A stretch of 64,000 bases of DNA from contig OU612074.1 in the NCBI GenBank assembly GCA_914767715.1, positions 2,683,501-2,747,500 of the forward strand. The letters are read 5' to 3'. This document shows positions 62,801 through 64,000 of the stretch, piece after piece. The stretch comes from Membranipora membranacea (taxonomy: Eukaryota > Bryozoa > Gymnolaemata > Cheilostomatida > Membraniporidae). The translations under genes and the position numbers were made by a program. Numbering within the stretch: the stretch's first letter is position 1; every line of letters begins with the position of its first letter. The notes under the pieces were generated by a model. It saw only the letters and a list, made by a program, of their open reading frames with translations. It ran no database searches and had not been told where the DNA came from.

Positions 62801-63360
62801 AGATGCAGGATTAGACAATGCTATAACTACAGGTGTACACAGCCCTGGAATGTACAGGTAAGGTCAAAGGTCACATTAGGTCATATAGAGGTCACGTAAG
62901 GGTCATATAATGATCATAGGGGTCATAGAATGTACAGGTATGTACCATGCCTTCCACTGCTCGATACAAACATCTTCACCCAATATTCAAACATATTTAT
63001 CACATTTTTTATATTTTTTCCTTCCTATCAATCGGTTGATCACCAGGGCACAACCTTTGCTGAAGTGAAGGGTAGAATTCTAAGTTACGACATCACTGAT
63101 GTTAAACATCAACAAAAATCTCGTATATTATAAAGTATGATTTGATTTGGACTGATCAATGTCCTTCATCATTTAAATGGTGCAATAGCGACATTTAGCA
63201 ATATCAACAAAAAAGTTTAAAAAAGAGCTAAAATCTACTTGTTTTGTTGTTATTTTTCAGAGTTATCGGAACACTATCTAACTTTGAAGAGTTCTCCAAC
63301 GTTTTCCAGTGTCCAGCTGGGTCTCGGATGAATCCAACAGATCGATGCTCAGTCTGGTAG
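38792..63360 (+). CDS. M13 family zinc metallopeptidase (neprilysin/ECE-like), 21 exon positions
   Basis: Constant exons: 44481-44686, 46504-46557, 48186-48347, 49727-49810, 51316-51518, 52497-52676, 53188-53277, 53605-53706, 54219-54344, 55087-55215, 55566-55664, 56032-56109, 60164-60222, 60569-60620, 61096-61163, 61474-61604, 62124-62288, 62781-62857, 63261-63360. Add one of three first exons and one cassette from 56916-59653. Length is 764-780 residues, normal for M13. It is a type II membrane ectoenzyme: short cytoplasmic tail, one signal anchor ([20 protein letters not shown]), then a large extracellular domain. Key motifs are NAFY (60189-60200, substrate backbone binding), HEITH (61133-61147, zinc and catalytic Glu), ENIAD (62148-62162, third zinc ligand and Asp), HSPGMYR and terminal CSVW. 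Family enzymes trim small peptides at the cell surface. NEP versus ECE orthology cannot be settled from motifs alone. Confidence 0.93.
40551..40618 (+). CDS. M13 peptidase alternative first exon 1b (ATG 40551)
   Basis: ATG at 40551 opens [20 protein letters not shown] then SH and ends in phase 2 before GTAAGT, joining the exon at 44481 in frame (778 residues). Start context is acceptable (A at -3, G at +4). Upstream, CTACAG at 40458 and CCAG|GTAAGC at 40476 may delimit part of its leader. A polar, Asn/Gly-rich cytoplasmic tail results. Confidence 0.65.
41365..41699. mobile_element. Small inverted-repeat element containing an exact 135-bp duplication
   Basis: ACGAGCACAAAAT on the left (41365) and ATTTTGTGCTCGT on the right (about 41687-41699) form terminal inverted repeats. 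Between them 41386-41520 and 41521-41655 are two copies that look identical over 135 bases. Each copy carries CTATATATAATGG, a TATA-like string; the second begins about 115 bases before the ATG of exon 1c. Confidence 0.6.
41629..41637 (+). promoter_or_regulatory. TATA-like box upstream of exon 1c
   Basis: TATATATAA lies about 108 bases before ATG 41745, with its duplicate 135 bases further upstream (41494-41502). Position suits a promoter for exon 1c, but AT-rich strings are common here. Confidence 0.25.
41745..41770 (+). CDS. M13 peptidase alternative first exon 1c (ATG 41745)
   Basis: ATG at 41745 (A at -3, G at +4) opens MASSTSKT and ends in phase 2 at ACTAG|GTGAGT, joining 44481 to give ...[17 protein letters not shown] and a 764-residue protein with the shortest cytoplasmic tail. 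It directly follows the inverted-repeat element at 41365-41699. Confidence 0.7.
42412..43772. mobile_element. TTAA-flanked long-inverted-repeat element, copy 2 (near full length)
   Basis: The 1,361-bp element begins GGTAATGTCAAAGACCGATC, ends with its reverse complement, and is bordered by TTAA (42408-42411, 43773-43776). Each arm is about 640-670 bp, so the element is almost one long palindrome centred near 43090. The central segment GAATTTAACGCAAA...TTTGCGTTAAATTC lies around a short loop whose orientation is opposite to that in copy 1. Arms differ by small changes, which shows age. There is no transposase. It sits between exon 1c and the first common exon of the peptidase gene. Confidence 0.85.
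43900..44215. repeat. Degenerate tandem repeat, about three copies
   Basis: CAC(A)CT(T/A)GATA..., TTTATACT..., CAGATCATGCTAA and TTTTTAGCCACTATTAC recur with starts near 43901, 44045 and 44124. Copies are unequal and diverged. Located in the intron before exon 44481. Confidence 0.5.
44481..44686 (+). CDS. M13 peptidase exon 2: signal anchor
   Basis: This first common exon (phase 2 in, phase 1 out) encodes [16 protein letters not shown], then a hydrophobic helix of about 24 residues ([20 protein letters not shown]) and an Asn/Ser/Thr-rich stalk. Positive residues on the N-terminal side (KR...K) fix a type II orientation with the catalytic domain outside. Confidence 0.88.
44687..46503. other. 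Intron, nothing recognised
   Basis: A 1.8-kb AT-rich intron with no exon-like or repeat structure beyond short low-complexity runs. Confidence 0.5.
46599..47183. repeat. 24-bp minisatellite with palindromic unit
   Basis: About 24 units of AGTGAGGGGTGTCCCTCTAA plus TATA/TATT/CATT run in tandem. Each unit contains GAGGG...CCCTC; some (GAGGGGCGCCCCTC, near 46890 and 47155) are perfect palindromes. Variation between units is mainly TGTCC/TGACC and AATATA/AACATT. Because 24 is divisible by 3, long frames are open on both strands, but they are repeat artefacts. It lies in the intron after exon 46504-46557. Confidence 0.92.
48186..48347 (+). CDS. M13 peptidase exon 4: start of ectodomain
   Basis: It encodes [20 protein letters not shown] and [20 protein letters not shown], the highly conserved N-terminal block of M13 ectodomains (DPCxDFxxYxCGGW), with cysteines that form structural disulphides. 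Acceptor TTATTAG at 48185 was chosen because it restores the frame from the previous phase 1 exon (46504-46557, [18 protein letters not shown]). Confidence 0.88.
48348..49726. other. Intron, nothing recognised
   Basis: A 1.4-kb intron with a poly-C run at about 48940-48951 and no exon-like content. Confidence 0.5.
50938..51170 (+). repeat. tRNA-derived SINE candidate
   Basis: TGGCTCCGTTGG (50944-50955) is one change from box A TRGCNNAGYNGG, and GGTTAGAATCC (50996-51006) is two changes from box B. The tRNA-like head is followed by a GC-richer body (GGCCCCAGGTTTGCTCCGAC, GAGAGTGACCTGGCGCTGGC) up to an AT-rich end near 51170. It lies in an intron of the peptidase gene in sense orientation. Confidence 0.65.
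51316..51518 (+). CDS. M13 peptidase exon 6 with a GC donor
   Basis: It encodes [20 protein letters not shown] through NSTVNIVQ. It ends at CAG|GCAAGT, the usual GC-AG intron consensus. The next exon (52497) starts [14 protein letters not shown], and the joined [11 protein letters not shown] matches the family's conserved (I/V)xxxDQ...L block without gap. The only nearby GT (51513) would delete two residues of that block. Confidence 0.85.
52917..53172 (+). repeat. Low-complexity TGTATTATGTACT repeat
   Basis: Short units TGTATTATGTACT, TATGTACTTGTG and TATGTACTATGT alternate for about 250 bp just before the acceptor at 53187. Open frames encoding Tyr/Val/Leu/Cys strings are artefacts of the repeat. 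Confidence 0.85.
53260..53345 (+). repeat. 43-bp tandem duplication carrying a splice donor
   Basis: ACAAACATATCTAGTGGGGT and the following AAGTCTGAGAACAACACATT are repeated at 53260 and 53303. The GGG|GTAAGT donor of peptidase exon 53188-53277 is therefore present twice. Use of the second adds 43 nt and shifts the frame, so the first must be the productive site. Confidence 0.85.
54600..54640. repeat. Hairpin, GGGAGTT family
   Basis: AGATCAGGGAGTT pairs with AACTCCCTGATCT across a GGGAATTTGTCC loop. Intronic. Confidence 0.65.
56916..57019 (+). CDS. M13 peptidase cassette exon A
   Basis: 104 nt, phase 0 in and phase 2 out, acceptor TTATAG, donor AAAG|GTACAA. Encodes [20 protein letters not shown] and [15 protein letters not shown]. 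It fits the family block with Tyr-x-Glu-Asn, then basic residues and a P-x-D-K/R pair before the conserved Trp of the next constant exon (60164). It is the most canonical of the five copies, so probably the ancestral form. Confidence 0.85.
57738..57841 (+). CDS. M13 peptidase cassette exon B
   Basis: 104 nt with the same phases, acceptor TTTTGCAG, donor AAAG|GTAGGC. Encodes [20 protein letters not shown] and [15 protein letters not shown]. Keeps FEN and the terminal DRER but loses most of the basic residues and the Pro seen in A, D and E, so it may give a distinct surface. Closest in sequence to the decayed copy C. Confidence 0.75.
58337..58440 (+). pseudogene. M13 peptidase cassette exon C (donor lost)
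   Basis: The acceptor CATTGTAG is intact and the frame is open: [20 protein letters not shown] then [14 protein letters not shown]. Where A, B and D have GAAAG|GT, this copy has GACAG|TT, so no donor exists at the aligned position, and the conserved D-x-E-R end is also gone. It is probably a dead exon derived from the B lineage. Confidence 0.7.
59076..59179 (+). CDS. M13 peptidase cassette exon D
   Basis: 104 nt, phase 0 in and phase 2 out, acceptor ATATTGCAG, donor AAAG|GTATAA. Encodes [20 protein letters not shown] and [15 protein letters not shown]. Retains FEN, the W-T-V helix shared with A, and PVDRER. The upstream reading frame is open by chance, so the acceptor, not an ATG, defines the exon. 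Confidence 0.82.
59544..59653 (+). CDS. M13 peptidase cassette exon E (two codons longer)
   Basis: 110 nt, phase 0 in and phase 2 out, acceptor CATCCAG, donor ACAA|GTAAGT (the strongest of the set). Encodes [20 protein letters not shown] and [17 protein letters not shown]. Two extra residues lie before YFEN compared with the others. It is the copy nearest the downstream constant exon and resembles vertebrate neprilysin-type sequence well. Confidence 0.83.
60164..60222 (+). CDS. M13 peptidase constant exon with NAFY motif
   Basis: One base completes the Arg/Lys codon of whichever cassette is used, then [19 protein letters not shown]. Asn-Ala of NAFY (60189-60200) binds the substrate backbone in M13 enzymes. 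The conserved Trp follows the cassette directly, so cassette choice changes the segment abutting the active-site cleft. Confidence 0.88.
61096..61604 (+). CDS. M13 peptidase active-site exons (HEITH)
   Basis: Exons 61096-61163 and 61474-61604 encode [23 protein letters not shown] then [18 protein letters not shown] and on to PQINRT. HEITH (61133-61147) supplies two zinc-ligand His and the catalytic Glu. All residues needed for catalysis are present, so an active enzyme is expected. Confidence 0.93.
62124..63360 (+). CDS. M13 peptidase C-terminal exons
   Basis: Exons 62124-62288, 62781-62857 and 63261-63360. The first has [20 protein letters not shown] with the third zinc ligand Glu and the Asp that orients the zinc His. 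The second has IWCSAYKD and HSPGMYR, where the Arg positions substrate. The last ends CSVW-TAG, the family's C-terminal Cys-x-x-Trp. A second copy of GAATGTACAG|GT lies near 62928-62939, 80 bases after the real donor, and may be a cryptic donor. Confidence 0.92.
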
Positions 63361-64000
63361 TCATTCAACAATATCATTTATGCGGCAAAATAACTTTATA
63401 CATAGCATATATAATTTGATATATATGTCTATCAATACCATAGATTTATTACATATATTATATAAAATAATATATATTATATATAATATATTATTTATAA
63501 TGTTTTATATATATACCTTTGATATTTATGTTAATCAATATCATAGATTCTATTTTTTATTTACATGACTACACAATCCCTTATATTATAGCAAATTTTT
63601 AAACTCATTGATTACGTTTTAAGAACAATCTTCCTACATTAATACCAGTATTTATTACTTCCATGTACACTGAAAAAAATTTGTATAGTCTGTTTCCAAA
63701 TGATTGGTAGCTGACGGATGTATATTCTAATGCTGCCGACTGCTTGACGTTCAGCTCAAGTCCGTGTCTACTTTTTCGTCTTTCAATTCCTAAAATACAC
63801 TGAATACTTTTTCTGTGTTTCGAGCATTGCAATAGAAATATATATCCACAAACTTCAATGCTCCTGATATGCTTAACATATGAATGGGTCAGCATATCTA
63901 AGTTCAACATATCTACGGGTCGGCATGTCTTTGGCTTCATAGCATGCTTCTTAATTGAGGGGCACTCCTCTCCTCCCAGCTATGCTATACACGGGGTCGG
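63361..64000. other. 3' flank of the peptidase gene
   Basis: AT-rich low-complexity sequence (63400-63530, many TATATA strings). I found no AATAAA within it. The minus-strand frame at 63605-63940 shows no family features. Confidence 0.45.

Overview
This window is metazoan genomic DNA. Its genes are heavily split, with short phase-consistent exons, GT-AG introns of about 80 bp to 3.4 kb, AATAAA polyadenylation signals, AT-rich introns, and many small foldback and tRNA-like repeats. The families present (a Bcl-2 fold protein of BCL2L13 type and an M13 zinc endopeptidase) fit an animal, and the base composition and density suggest a marine invertebrate. I cannot name the phylum or species. I rebuilt gene models by hand from splice signals and reading-frame continuity; no transcript data were available.

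Layout. (1) 1-2.3 kb: a diverged tandem satellite with a period of about 106 bp. (2) 2.9-6.9 kb, plus strand: the 3' part (8 exons, 286 codons) of an unrecognised single-pass membrane protein, with AATAAA at 7109. (3) 9.0-36.6 kb, plus strand: a 23-exon gene predicted to encode 2,602 residues. It has a Bcl-2-like core at about residues 305-470 with recognisable BH1 and BH2, then about 2,100 residues of low-complexity acidic/Ser-rich tail, and a C-terminal tail anchor. This is the architecture of BCL2L13 (Bcl-rambo), but roughly five times longer than the human protein. (4) 37.15-37.75 kb, minus strand: a doubtful fragment of a membrane protein. (5) 38.8-63.4 kb, plus strand: an M13 metallopeptidase (neprilysin/endothelin-converting-enzyme family) of 21 exon positions and 764-780 residues, with HEITH, ENIAD and NAFY motifs and a C-terminal CxxW.

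The most notable observation is in the peptidase gene. At 56916-59653 five homologous copies of one exon lie in tandem, each entering in phase 0 and leaving in phase 2 (four intact, one with a lost donor). They encode alternative versions of the roughly 35-residue segment just before the substrate-binding NAFY motif. Including two would break the frame, so they look like mutually exclusive exons. The same gene has three candidate first exons (38792, 40551, 41745), all ending in phase 2 and all giving different cytoplasmic N-termini. Together these could give twelve isoforms.

The non-coding space holds two copies of a long-inverted-repeat element flanked by TTAA, a second TTAA-flanked foldback carrying a tRNA-like segment, several tRNA-like SINE candidates, minisatellites (one with a palindromic 24-bp unit), an exact 135-bp duplication beside one peptidase first exon, and a recurring family of short perfect hairpins.
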